Shown here one piece after another: positions 44,431 through 56,385 of a stretch of DNA of 64,000 bases; positions within the stretch are counted from its first letter, which is position 1; the number at the start of each line of letters is the position of its first letter. The notes beneath the pieces were generated by a model that was not told the DNA's origin, made no database searches, and saw nothing but the letters and a program-made list of their open reading frames with translations. The stretch lies in contig CACRXP010000067.1 of NCBI GenBank assembly GCA_902702965.1, forward strand, positions 191,729 through 255,728, in the 5' to 3' direction. A program made the translations under genes and the position numbers. The stretch comes from Spirometra erinaceieuropaei. Taxonomy: Eukaryota; Platyhelminthes; Cestoda; Diphyllobothriidea; Diphyllobothriidae.

Positions 44431-44869
44431 TCATACGGTTGCAGAAGAAGTTAGCATAGGGCAAAAAGTCCGCAATGCGTGAGGGGCGCGGTTGCGTAGC
44501 AACAAAATGGATAATGGATAATGGAGTTCTGCGAATTCTGTTTTGTTCTAAGAATCACTTTGCTAAATCACAGTTCAAACACCTTTCCATTGTTTGAAAA
44601 GAATGCGTCTCGACGAACCGATTTATCACAACCGCTTTTTAATAGTTTTGGCAGCGGTTGGTGTTGTTCAGAACTTGCGCCGTATTAGTCGCTTTAGACC
44701 ACAGCTATCTTTGTGTTATCAAGGGACGTCAAGAAAGACTAGTTGATTTTCTATTCTCTTTCTCCGAAAATTAGGGATTATGTGTATTATCTTATAAAAA
44801 TGTTGACCAACACACTGAAAAACGTTTCTATTGCGAAAAAAATAACATGGGCATTTAATAGCAGCAAAA
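44431..44869. other. Stretch between hammerhead relic and RT relic, no gene
   Basis: Possibly decayed PLE sequence. No conserved motif is recognised. Confidence 0.3.
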
Positions 44870-45690
44870 TTGTTTAACAATCAAGTCAGCCGAATATACC
44901 GGAGTTCGAGTGAACTTTTTGCCGGTTGCATTCAAATATATTCTGTAAAAAATAACTACTATTATAGTAGAGATATTTCTTGTTTCTTTTCGATTCAAAC
45001 TAAACGTTTACTATATTTCATGGAAAAAAACGTATCCTTTATTCACCTACTTGGAGAAATAATTCCGTTTTATTCCACCATAATGCGTGAAGGAGGGGTA
45101 TTTATAGTTTGCAAGAAGTATTTATATATTCCAATATGTCTGAATTCAAACTGACATGACATCTGCCTTTTTGCTTTCAAAACAATACGCTGTATATTTT
45201 CTGCGTACGAAAGACCATACATTTTTCTTGGTATTAAGAGATGAGCGGACATGTTTCTTAAAATGAAGCGGTGGATACGATCTATATTGTTAAATTTACA
45301 AGCTGCATAGGTAGATCCGGACAAAGGATGTTTTATGATGGCTATTTTGCGAAATTACAAAACTCCGGTAATAGAAAATTTTTGAAATTGGTTTCTACCT
45401 TTTCTTTGATCAAACAATGTTGCTCGATAACGACAAAGGTGTCATCCACACACCAGAAGATCAGAAATTCCATCCATTACAATTATTGTTTAGCTGTGAG
45501 TCCTAAAATGAGTATGCCTTTTACATACTTGTTGGTTTTGACTGGACAAAATGAAAGTCAAACGGGAAGAAAATTGGTAAACAGGGATACATGGGACAAC
45601 GAACCAGACTGCCGAGTAATCTTCGGTGCAAACATCTACAAACAAGGCAAGCAAGGTGTCGTTTTTTTCTTCCAATAGTAAACATTAAAC
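44870..45690 (-). pseudogene. Highly decayed Penelope-like reverse transcriptase fragment
   Basis: On the minus strand one frame reads KGILILGLTAKQ, two stops, WME, then FWCVDDTFVVIEQHC at about 45432-45454. The second part is a clear RT motif C (Y/C-VDD-TFVVI). The first part fits motif B of the KG.PMGS...GLIAE type with substitutions. Downstream pieces near 45070-45320 may be the linker but are not certain. Stops in every frame show that it is dead. Confidence 0.6.
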
Positions 45691-45779
45691 CAATTACGAA
45701 CGCTGTCAAGGAACACAAGTGCTGCAAAATATAAAAAGCCTGCACTTGCGCGCCAATCCCTTACAATACTCGCCGCGTG

Positions 45780-45930
45780 TCTTGGACTTCCTACTTTTTT
45801 GTGACAGTTTTTTTGATGTGTTCGTGTAAGAATCCGAAACGGCAGACAGACGAAATTCTTGTTCTAGTAATCGTATCATTTCTGTTGACTTGCTTCTTGG
45901 AACTCGTCTGTTCACACTTGTCGAATTTTG
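45780..45930. repeat. Dispersed repeat segment related to 52640-52750
   Basis: The plus strand reads NPKRQTDEILVLVIVSF here and NPKRKPNISFVPVIVSF at the second site. The DNA is also alike (GAATCCGAAACG against GAATCCAAAACG, then ATCGTATCATTT against ATCGTGTCTTTT). I cannot assign it. It lies beside retroelement RT debris at both sites, so it is probably part of a transposon. Confidence 0.45.
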
Positions 45931-46079
45931 GTGGAATTTTGCCAAAGCCGTTGGTGCAGTCAGGCTACACATTAATCAAGAAATTACTTTTCGCTCAGAG
46001 TAACAACTTTCAAATTAGATCAGTAGTTTATCGCCAATTGCTTGCAAAGTGTTTAAAAATAAGTGTTCATGGATAATGC

Positions 46080-47129
46080 TTGTCTAAAGCAGTTGTCATG
46101 TTTCAGTCGAAAATTAAAAAGACAGGTTTTACATGGATGCCATACGACAAAAACGATTTGTATAAATATCGTCCATTTACCTCAAAGTATATTCAGGAGC
46201 GGTTTAGCCATCAACTAACATGTTTTTTTCCGAGTATTTTTAACTTCTAATGCCATCGATTTCAGCGCCGTTAATTAGGGTATGGACCTTTCTTAGCCTG
46301 ACGTGTAGACCATAGAATGGATTTTACACGGAACAGCATATCGGGCATGCATTTAAAGGTTCACTGGAGAGGAACAATAGAGTTATCGATATTTGTTATG
46401 CCCAGATAGCAGCACCTTTAGATTTTCTTTGACAGTCCGGAAATTATGTTAGGCGTCTTGGTTGAGTTGTATTTTCACTGTGGGACATCATTGAAAAATA
46501 TCTATAGACCATCTAAATCGCCATAAAATGTCAACAGAAATTTTAAAATATAAGTAAGATTAAAAAATAATATTCACGTTTTGTTTCTGTATTAATAATT
46601 TAGTAGAAAATGTAAACAACTATTTTAGGCACGCGCGATTACTGGCTTATGCATAGGTATTTATTTGTCGGCCTACCAAACTATATTCAATATAAAGTGG
46701 TTATTAAGGTAATGCGCACTGCTCCATTAGTTTTCGACGCCTTTCTCAAAACCACTGTTTCGCTATGTTTTAAATAACAATTTGGGAAATCATTTATTTC
46801 CTACCTAATGATCGAAAAAAGTTATATTTTTGCGCATTAATTGTAAGTAACGTATTTGAACGCACATGCAGATGCACCGAAAACCTTTGAGACAATACTC
46901 TCGTAAAAGGGGGATCATGTTTTACAATTTTTGTTATTCGCAGGCGACCGGAATGAAATTCGTTTAGAAGCTGAACTTTAAATATAAATAAATTGTCATG
47001 GAAATATGCCGCATGTTTATACGTAATGACGCATAAAAGAAGCAATCTTTTCGATTAGCGAACGCATTTCAGCTTTCCGTAAAGCGTTTCATTGGTTGAC
47101 TATAAGCCATATATTGACAGTTCGACCAT
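46080..47129. other. AT-rich spacer, no gene
   Basis: No recognisable frame. Composition changes sharply at about 47130, where the LINE begins. Confidence 0.4.
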
Positions 47130-48194
47130 CGGTTTCGATTATGTCCACCGTGTGCCCCACAGTTGCAGCAGCAACAGGAGCAGGGAGGGTGACTTACACA
47201 GGGGTTTAAAGTGCCGGTAGACTTGCGTAGCATCTACCTACACTCTCTCCTCATCCCTCGCCCGAGCCCGGTGTCAAGACAGAGTCAAGAAGACCGGAGA
47301 CAAGAGAGGCCGCAGGTGGATGGCTCGGACGGATCCTCACCTTGGCATTCCACCACACCCCCTGGCCCACACAACAAATAACCAGGATTTCAACCATTAC
47401 AAGAGGGATTTGGAGGCTGGCACGGCCGAAGCCGCACCTGGGCGTGCCGCCAACGCCTGGCTCGGATCCCACACTGTGATGGGAGTGCCATAAAGGCCAC
47501 ATTAAAAAGGAGCCATTGCAGCCTGACTCTCAGGCCGCCTCCGGTCAAGAAGGAGGTCCAATGTACCCCGTCAGTTGGCAACCTTCCAAGCCACGGCTTT
47601 TAGCGCACCGTGATAGCTTCAAGCGCATCAGGTTGTTTATAGTGAGGAGAAAGTGCGCTGAGTCGTCGACCTCACTCTCCCTTCCCACTCCCACACCCCA
47701 GCCGCTGTCCGAGCCGGTCAGCACACTGGAGTGGGGAATGGGCGCGGTGGCTGTCATGGTCGATTGACCATGACTGTGCGCGCCACAGCACGACCTGGCC
47801 CCCCATACACACACTCACCAGAATTTCACACAACGGGGTTGAACGGCGTGTCTCTCACTTGCGTGTGAGTGCCGTGGAAGGTGCTGCTTCAGCCCGTTTC
47901 CAGCCCACCAGTCCGCCACTCCACACAATACACACACAACGCGACGAACTGCGTGAACCGAGAGCGGGCGTCAATCAGCAACCTTCCTATCCACGACGCT
48001 TGACGTGTCGGGATAGTCTCGGACTCAAGTCAGCCGTGCAGCTGAAGCCGCATGGGGACCGAGTCGAGATGCGGACTTCCCACTTACGTGGGAGGTGGCA
48101 GTTGGGTGCATGAGGTGTGTGAGTGTTGATTTCTGGTGGGGTGATGGTGGTGGTGGAGGAGGTAGGGAGTGAGTGAATATGTGGTGTGGCCGGC
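47130..48194 (-). mobile_element. 3' untranslated part of the LINE
   Basis: GC-rich, full of stops in all minus frames, continuous in composition with the LINE coding part and ending abruptly at AT-rich host DNA. No poly(A) or simple repeat tail is evident at the 3' edge. Confidence 0.6.
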
Positions 48195-49660
48195 GGTTGT
48201 CTACCGCAGGTCGTCGTGGATGCGCATGTGGCCCAATAGGCTCATGCGATGCCTGAAAGTGCGAGGACTGTGTGGGCACTTAAGACGAGCTTGGTGGGTA
48301 TAGGTGGGTGCTCCAGGCACTGGTTCGCCAGTCGCCGTGCGATGGATTCACAAGTGACCGACCAGGCCGATGCGTGAGATGAATGTGCGTACACAGTGTG
48401 GGCATGAGAAGTCGGCGGTGTCAGTGTCAGCTACAGAGGAGGCGGTGGTGGTGGTGGTGGTTTCGCGGACGGATGGAACGAGGGTGGGGGTGTGCACGGT
48501 GGATGCGTTGGATGTGGTGGTTGTGTCGGGAGTGCGGTCAAGGCCGCTCTCGTGGATGCGCATGTGGCCGAAAAGGCCCATGCGATGCCTGAAAGTGCGA
48601 GGGCAGTGTGGGCAGTGGAGGCGAGTGCGGTGGGTGTAGGTTGGTGCTTTGAAGTGCATCCGCCGTTGATTCAGCAGGTGACCGTCCGTCCTGTAGGCGA
48701 TGCGGATCCCGGGGCGTTCGTCGCGGTATGCGTCCATCAGCATGGCAGAGAACATAAGACTGAAGAGGGTAGGCGCCAGTACGCAGCCTTGCTTCACTCC
48801 ATTGGTCACTGCGAATGCCTCTGAGACAGCTCTGTTGTCCGTGACTCGCGCCATCATACCGTCGTGCAGCTGACGCACCATCTGAGTGAACCGCTCCGGA
48901 CAGCCGAATTTCTGCATGATCTTCCACAGTCCTTCACGATTCACCGTGTCGAAGGCTTTCGTCAGGTGCACGAAGGTAGAGTACAGGTAGGTCCGCATCT
49001 CCTGACACTTCTCCTGAAGTTGACGGGCGGCGAAGATCATATCCATGGTCCCACGATGACGACGGAAGCCGCATTGGCTTTCCGGCAGAAGGCCCTGTTC
49101 CAGATGGTTTTTGAGGTGGTTGAACAGGATGCGAGCGAAGATCTTCCCGCCGATGTTTAGCAGGGGGATGCCGCGGTGACTGTCGCAGACTTGGCGATTC
49201 CGTTTGCGCTTGCAGAGATGCACGATGATTGCGTCTTTGAAATCTTGCGGGACTTCACCTTGACGTCGAATCTCATGGCAGAGCGCAGTCAGGTGATCCA
49301 TCAGTTGATGACCTCTGTGCTTGTACACCTCAGCAGGGATCGCGTCCGATCCGGGTGCTTTCCCGCTGGAGAGCTGCTGCACGGCCCTGATGATCTCCTG
49401 GAGAGATAGCGGGAGGTCGAGGTCCACGTTGGGCTCCACTTGGGGCAAACGCTCGATGGCGGCGTCGGAGATGACGGAGGGGCGGTTGAGGACGCCTCGA
49501 AAATGCTAGGCCCATCGCTGCAGGATTTGCGTCTTCTCAGTCAGGAGAGTTCTGCCGTCGGCGTTGAGGAAAGGAGCGGGGCCCTTCGTCGGTGGACCGT
49601 AGAGAGCTTTGATCGCGGAGAAGAAGTTCTTCCATTCGTTGCGGTCCGCGTACCCTTGGA
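48195..49660 (-). pseudogene. LINE reverse transcriptase fused by deletion to C2H2 zinc fingers
   Basis: The largest frame (49448 down to 48348, 366 codons) starts within the RT: SSGKAPGSDAIPAEVY (27-42), motif A FVHLTKAFDTVN (159-170) and motif B GVKQGCVLAPTLF (217-229). Motif A has His where the catalytic Asp is expected (VDLTKAFD in the family). After HLLNQRRMHF the sequence jumps at residue 266 to a C2H2 finger (C279, C282, H295, H299), so motif C and the RT thumb are missing. A second finger begins at C349/C352 and is cut by a TGA where a CGA Arg codon is expected. A third finger-like block (CPHSPRTFRHRM, Cys replaced by Ser) follows to about 48195. Upstream of 49448 the same protein continues in phase with stop codons near 49506 and 49660. 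Confidence 0.85.
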
Positions 49661-50850
49661 TCTACTCAGCTTTGCGAGCAGTCCAGGCGTCCTGCATCTC
49701 GCGCAGTCGTTGCTGAAGTTGGCGGCGACTGCGGTAGAAGGCAGCTTTGGTGGCATCAGAGGGATGATCTACGTAGGCTTTGTGTAGGCGGTTCTTCTCA
49801 GCTAGCAGATTTCTGATGGCGGCGTCGTTGTCGTCGAACCAGTCCTGGTGTTGGCGGGGAGCGCGACCGAGGACAGCGAGCGCCGTCGACTGGACTGTGT
49901 CACACAGTTGACACCAGCGGTTCTCCACGGAGGCGTTCTCGGCAGCGGCGGCGGCGGCGTCGTCGGCAGCGATAGGAAGGTTGCCTAGCCGTTGAGCTAG
50001 CTCAATGCTGAAATGAAGATGGTGAGCGGGCATAGACAACAAAGCAACATTCAGCTTACCTGGGGGTCGCTTACCTTGTGGTCTCCTGCGAGGCTGTAGG
50101 CGAATACGCATCTTCGAGATGACGAGGCGATGGTCGATCCACCCGTCAGCACCCGCGATCGCCTTCGTCACCAGCACGTCCCGCTGATCTCGCCTCCGGA
50201 CGAGGACATTGTCCATCAGGTGTCACTGGCGCGACCGAGGATTCCTCCCGGTGGCATTCTCTCGCTCCGGCAGACAGAAGAAAGTGTTCGTCAGGATGAG
50301 TCGGTGTTCTGCGCAGGTGCGGAAAAGCAGCATACCATTGTCTTTTGAGCCGCGGAGACCGTGGGGACCCAGCACTACTCTCCAGTCAGTATGGTCTGTG
50401 CCGACGTGGGCATTGAAGTCGCCAAGGACAATCAACTTGTCCGCCTTCGACACAGTCGCCATGAGGGCGTGCAGGTCCTCGTAGAATTTGTCTCAGACGG
50501 CGTCGAGGTTGGTCATCGTCGGAGCGTAGGCGCTGATGATGGTGGCGAATTTGCCTCCCCAGAGAGGCAGGCGGAGGCTCATCAGGCGATCGTTGATGCC
50601 CTGCGGCAAACAGGGCAGTGGTCCCGATATGTCGTTCCGAATGGCGAAGGCGACGCCCGCGTCCCGTCGCTCTGTTCTGGGTCGACCGCTCCAGAAGAAG
50701 GTTAGCCGGCACCCACCTCCTCCAGTTGGCCTTGTTCGGAGAAACGGGTCTCCGGTCGGTTGCTCCTCGGATTGTCTAAAAGGGAACGAACATTCCAGGC
50801 TGCCAGAGTGAGCGCGCTCACCCTGCCAGTCTGGTGACAACGAGTGGGGC
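49661..50850 (-). pseudogene. LINE apurinic-type endonuclease domain, broken
   Basis: On the minus strand: AAWNVRSLLDNPRSNRPE, then [64 protein letters not shown] and DGWIDHRLVISK. These are strands of the exonuclease-endonuclease-phosphatase fold. GDFNA and DHRLV hold catalytic residues. The junction NRPE/TRFSEQ suggests loss of about 20 residues around the first catalytic Glu, judged from memory of related elements. There is a frameshift near 50705 and TGA/TAG stops near 50495, 50218 and 49663; the first fits CGA-to-TGA decay. A linker with an Ala-rich run and the RT N-terminal region follow. Confidence 0.85.
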
Positions 50851-51590
50851 GACGGGAAGGAGATGGAGAAGAAGATGACGAAGGAGAAGAATAGGCAGAA
50901 GAATAGACGGAGGTAGAGGAAGAAGAGGTAGGATGAGGAGAATGAGTATGGTTGTTGTTGTCATTGGTATTGTTGTTGTTTCGATTTTGATTGTTTCGAC
51001 CATGTGTAGACGTCTGCGGCCCTGGCTAGCCTGGAGACGGCGTGGTACCCAGCAATGTTTAGGCCACCTTTTCTAGGCCCTTCCCCTCGTGGGGGCTGGC
51101 AGTTCCATCCCTGAATAGGGCTGCCATGTGCCGTTGTGGCACGGCCGAACTCCACTATGGGACCACGACTTCGGGTTGTAGTGGAGAGCGACTAGAATTC
51201 GCCGTAAGCCGCGGTCTCCGTCGGCGAGGGTGGGCGCGTCAAGGCGATGTCGATGTGGAGATCCATCCCGTCACCGGCTGTCAAGCAACGTGCAGAGACG
51301 AACCACGTCACGACGGTGCCGACGCAAGGTTCCATCCGACCTTCCATCCAGCGGAATCCGCAAACCCTGTGCACACGGCACAGCGCACAGAGCCCCCTCA
51401 CCTGGTTTAGCCCGCCGGTCGAGACGGTTGCCCGGGGTGTGGCCGCTGAGCAGAGACCAGCTACGTGGAGCCACAGGTGAGAGTTGAGTGCCAGCAAGTG
51501 GACGCTAGGCGCAGTCTCACCTGCAAGCAAGTGAGCGACCACCACGACCATTACGTGAACCCACCGCTGACACCCCTACACCCCATAAGA
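50851..51590 (-). mobile_element. 5' part of the LINE (untranslated or ORF1-like)
   Basis: The minus strand reads GWNCQPPRGEGPRKGGLN and HAVSRLARAADVYTW shortly before a low-complexity AAC/AAT-rich stretch and the endonuclease. This leader recurs in related LINEs as far as I recall. Composition falls to host AT-richness at about 51590, which I take as the 5' end. Confidence 0.55.
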
Positions 51591-52639
51591 GATACATTAC
51601 ATGATAATATTAGTCCTGCGTTTCAATGCTCATCAGCTGTGTTCAACAAAATTATATTTTTTTGCCTCAATCACATGCCGAGTTTTGTTTTTTGAATTTG
51701 GTTTTTGACATGTTTTAGCACGAAAACAATTATCGCTTATAGAGGTGATTGAACTTAAATAACAGCTTCATCTTTGACTAGAATGGAAAATCCGCAAATG
51801 ATCAAAAGCGCCGCCTTATCACTAGCTCTGTTTGATTTCATCTCTGAGTTAAAATCGCAAATAGTCAGTAACATTTACAACCAGAATTGTTGTGCTAGTC
51901 TATGCTGTTTTACATCTTGGGATGTGTTTCAGCAAATGTGTGGTCTTATTTTCTCATCATCGAGTGCAGCAAATGTGCCCATGCATGCTTATTTTTTGCA
52001 AAGTACAATGTACGCCGTAATCACCTTAAGCAATTTGTTTTTGCGAGGGCATTTTGATATCAAAACTTCAAAAGTATCACTTTGACAACAGACGATTATA
52101 TCATTTGACATAGATTCACGAACTCTAGTTACTAAACTCAACTGTACACGCACTGGTTTCTTTAGATAGCAAAGTTTGTTCCAATGCACTTAAATGTATT
52201 TAACTGTTTGACGTTAGCACAAAACATTGAACATGTTTTTTTGTAAAATGTGCTTTTTCATGAAACTTATGGCAATTAGCTCGCTCCTTATGCTTGAGCC
52301 TCCAACCAAATTGAATATTGTCAACTTTCAGTTAATAAAATGCCTTCATTGACCTGCTTTCTTTAGACTTGGGCCGACAATATTGCAAAATGTTTAGCAA
52401 TGACTTTGGAACTAATTATGTCGGATATTATCATGAAAAATTAGTTGAAGACTTACACAGCTTAGACAAGTTGTATGTGGTGATAGAACAAAAATCTGAC
52501 GATCTAAAGTTCGAGAAAATCTCCTAAACTAAGACATTGCAAATGATCAGGTTTTAGCAGATATTCTCAACTGTCTGCCATATGTTCTTCGACCGCTGGC
52601 AAAAAAGGAGCCCATGGTGCATGCATCATCCGTATCTGC
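51591..52639. other. AT-rich stretch, no gene supported
   Basis: The 103-codon plus frame at 51774-52085 has no recognised motif and no homologue in the window. Near 52360-52560 there may be 5' remains of the LINE fragment that follows. Confidence 0.3.
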
Positions 52640-52750
52640 TGTTTGCTTTGGTGATGGAATCGAGCAGGAATCCAAAACGTAAGCCTAATATATCGTTTGT
52701 CCCAGTGATCGTGTCTTTTTACTCATTATGTCTGTCCTTATGTAGGGATG
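52640..52750. repeat. Dispersed repeat segment related to 45780-45930
   Basis: Second copy of the unclassified segment (NPKRKPNISFVPVIVSF in conceptual translation). It lies about 170 bp upstream of a LINE RT fragment. Confidence 0.45.
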
Positions 52751-52916
52751 TCGGTCCGGATGTTTAGAACAAGTGGGACATGCAAAGAACACCGTATTTA
52801 ACAAATATTGTCTAAAAGATAATTGTTAATGAATTGCTTGACATCTGCTTAGCCAATCGGCTTCTTAGCCCACAGCATCACAAAGTATTTCTTTAAGATT
52901 CTGCGAAACTTGAAAA

Positions 52917-53205
52917 ATGGCGTTTCTTTATCTAATCAACCATTTTTCTATTGACCGGCAATCGGTGCTAGTTTTCTACTTCGATCTTAGCAAAGCCTTA
53001 GCGAATTTGTCCCATGAATACATTTTCAAAGCTCTGGGCAATCATTCGCCTCTAATTGACGTCATGTCGTCTTGCATTCCCAAAGAATATCAAAATAATG
53101 GTCAGAAAATGCTTTTTGACACCATAATCGATTAAGAGACGCGTACATCAAGGCACGGTTCTGGGTCCGCTGTGCTCTGTTCTTTGCATCAATGTCAGTT
53201 TTACT
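52917..53205 (+). pseudogene. Non-LTR retrotransposon reverse transcriptase fragment
   Basis: VLVFYFDLSKALANLSHEYI (motif A, F-D-L-S-K-A) is followed at 53138-53206, after a stop and a frame change, by RRVHQGTVLGPLCSVLCINV (motif B, QG.VLGP). This is the order and spacing of a LINE RT palm of the Jockey/CR1 kind. Motif C is not seen. A separate family from the LINE at 47130-51590, whose motif A reads LTKAFDTV. Confidence 0.75.
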
Positions 53206-53914
53206 TGAATCAAAAATTGGAAAACTTTTGTTAATGCGGATTACCTCATGAGTTTTTTTTTATATTTTTTGGTCACAACAAATTTTCGTTTTAAATAAAA
53301 TTGACAATTAACTACGGCCGTGCAGATGGAGTTCAACATAAAAGATGGCGTTTTCATCATACAAGTGTTGTTTTATATCAATTGGTCCTGCCAATCTTCA
53401 TGACTTCATTATATTTTGGGATCACATATTTTTAAAATACTTCATCATAAATATACTAGGTTTAATTTACATAAATAAGTTTGCTTTATCGCCTAACGCA
53501 TATAGAATCTCTGCCAAAGCCGCAGAAATAGATGGGTTCATATTATATAAATTCTTAAATGAGGTAATAAAATGTTTGTTCTTGCAGTCCTAGAATACTG
53601 CTTCACTTTCTTTGGGTTAAAGAACGACAAAGAACTTTAACAAAGCAAGGGTGCTCAGTTCGTTTTCATTCGGAAACTGCTTTTTAAACTTCTTTCGATA
53701 TCGCTTGTGCTTACGGAGGTCAATTAGTGGATATTACGTTTTTATCGGTAAAAATATTTTAAAATGGACTTTGCTTCCTTTTTAACATTTAATTATGCTC
53801 CAATCTTTCGCTCATTGACACCCTTATTCTGATAAATGTGTCCTAAGTCTCGCACAACGACTTTTGTTTAATTCCGCAGCCATGTTCATTCACAACTATA
53901 AAGCGCTTCCTCAT
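53206..53914. other. AT-rich spacer, no gene
   Basis: It contains TTGGGTTAAAGAACGACA near 53612, which recurs at the junction of the tandem duplication (55141). Nothing else is recognised. Confidence 0.4.
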
Positions 53915-55137
53915 TTTGCATTTAAAAATATCTTCCTTGGTAATACTTTATAGCCTAAAATTTTGTCAGCGCAGAATTTGTCGGTATTCAACTAAAATTT
54001 GCGCATACACATTACTTCAGAAGAATAAATACGTTACAATCGTCTATGTTCCAACAATTGAGCTTCGTGATTTCGAAAGGTTTCCTACTTAAATATGGTG
54101 GTTGACCAAGAGAAAACCTATACTTTTTTCTTCTCAATTGTTTGTTTTGAAATAAGAGACAAAAACTGCGGCTACTACCCTCCTCCGTAATGATGATTTT
54201 TGCGAATTTTCATGTTGTCTTATCTCCAATTCAAGCGGTCTGTCAACGGTTGTGGCGCTAACCCACTGTATTTGCCGTCTCAATTTTGATATCAAGTGAG
54301 GTTACAGATAGAGAGACTTCTCTGGTTTGCAGTAAACCATTTGAAGTTTATTTTATAAATGGCATATGGCCTTGTTTTAGTGGCATCTATTTTACGTTCT
54401 GACAATTGTTTCCAAGTGCGACAAAGGCGACTTATATAAATACCTCTGTAAAGTATGTTTTTTTCTCATAAGTTTGTTTCTTCTGAAATAAGCTGTTCAA
54501 TTAAAATTACAGAGTAGGCTTTGAAGTTCCTATCTGCAACAGCAAACTGAATAATGAAAAATGCACAATTTCTGCTTAGATGGTCTTTGAAAATTATCTG
54601 ATTGGAAATTAAATGCTCTGTCAGCCTACCTCCTGGACACTCATTCAGAATTTTCGAGCAGGTTAAAATAATTACCACTTGAGCTTTGGGGGAAATCGAT
54701 CGATTGGGAAAACCAATGTAAAGCCCTCTTGCCCTATTTATCACCCATGTATTGCGGTTTTCGTGACTAAGAGTTCAAAGGCAAAGATAATTATCGCCGC
54801 TACTTTATAATTTCACCATGTGTATAGAAAATGCGCTAATTCTGCCAATCCATACTGATCAGGGCCATTCGGAATTCATTGTCATCCCTTTTTTCGTTTA
54901 TCTTTAGTTTTGCGAAAATATGATGTCTATCCCATGGCTCACTAAATAGATCATATGTTTATGTAAATTGCTTAATTAAAAGCATATCTGATTTAGCATT
55001 TTGAGAACTTTACGAACCGCATGACTTGATTATGGTCCTTCACTCTGACAGCTCCGCAAATGGTCGTACAGAGACGACCTGCACCGTTTTAATTGATCGT
55101 TTGTCAAACGTGAGACCGTCTGAAACCCGTATTTTTT
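53915..55137. repeat. 1.25-kb tandem duplication, unit 1
   Basis: Landmarks such as AAAAATATCTTCC, TCAAGCGGTCTGTCAACG, TTTTAGTGGCATCTATT, CGACCTGCACC and TTTGTCAAACGTGAGACCGTC recur 1246-1247 bp later in the same order. Substitutions are frequent, so the duplication is old. No coding frame is conserved between the units. Confidence 0.85.
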
Positions 55138-56385
55138 TGTTTGGGTTAAAGAACGACATTTCGCTTTTAAAAATATCTTCCATGGGAATAATTTGTAGCC
55201 AAAAATTTTGTCATCGCAAAATTTGTCGGTATTCAAATAAAATTGTGCATACACCTTAATCCAAAAAAATAAATACGTTATAACCGTCTACGTTCCAGCA
55301 AATGAACCTCTTGATTTCGAAACGTGTTCTCCTAAAATATGGTGTTTGACCGAGAGAAAACCTTTACTTATTTCCTCCCAACGGCTTGTTTTAAAATCAG
55401 AGACGAAATCTGCGACTACCACCCTCCGCCTTAATGATGATATTTATGGGTTTTAATGTTGTATCATCTCCACTTCAAGCGGTCTGTCAACGTTCGTTTC
55501 GCTACCTCACTGTATCTGCCTTCTCATTTTTGATATTCCGAGAGATTACAGATACACGGACTTCTCTGATATGCAGTTGACCACTTAAAGTTTATTTTAT
55601 GAATGACATTCGGCTTCGTTTTAGTGGCATCTATTCTACATTTTGACATTTGTTTCCAAGCGTAACAAAGATGACTTATATAAATACCTCGGTCACGTAT
55701 GGATTTTTCTCATGAGTGTGTTTCCTCTAAAATGAGCTGTTCAATTAAAATTACAGAGTAGGCTTTGAAAATCCTATCTGCAACATCAAAGTGTATAATG
55801 AAAAATGCTCGTCTTCTACTTAGATGGTCTTTCAAAATTATCTGATTGAAAAAGTAAAGGCTCTGTCAGGGTACCTACTGGACATTCATAAAGAATTTTC
55901 GAGCAGGCTAAAATGATTACCACTTGACCATTGGGGGAAATCGGTCGATGTGGTAAACCAATGTTAAACCCTCTTGCCCTGTTTAGCACTTTCTTATTGC
56001 GGTTTTCGTGACTTAGAGTTCAAACGCATAGAAAATCTTCGCCGCTACTTTATGATTCCACCATGTGTATAGAAAATGCGGTAATTCTGACCAACCATAC
56101 TTATCACGGCCATTCGGAATCCATTTTTATCCGTATTTTCGTTAATCGTCAGTTTTGCGAAATTTGTTTCTGTATCACATGGCTCACTAAATAGAGCATA
56201 TGTATATATAAATTGCTTAATTAACAGCATATCTTATTCAACTTTTTGAAGAGCTTTACGTACCGCATGACTTATTTATGGGCCTTCACCCTGACAGCTA
56301 CGCAAAGGGTCAAACAGAGACGACCTGCACCCTTTTAGGTGACCGTTTGTCAAACGTGAGACCGTCTTGAACCCGTATTTTTGGC
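55138..56385. repeat. 1.25-kb tandem duplication, unit 2
   Basis: Direct repeat of 53915-55137. It starts after the junction TTGGGTTAAAGAACGACA and ends near GAACCCGTATTTTTGGCAT. The minus frame open in unit 1 (54466-54744) is interrupted by stops here, so it is probably non-coding. Confidence 0.85.

Noticed and set aside
54466..54744. 92-codon minus frame with LNECPGGRLT, loosely like the LSEC...GRLT block of the secreted family
   Set aside because: The homologous frame in the second tandem unit is broken by stops, and the Cys spacing and splice sites of the family are absent.
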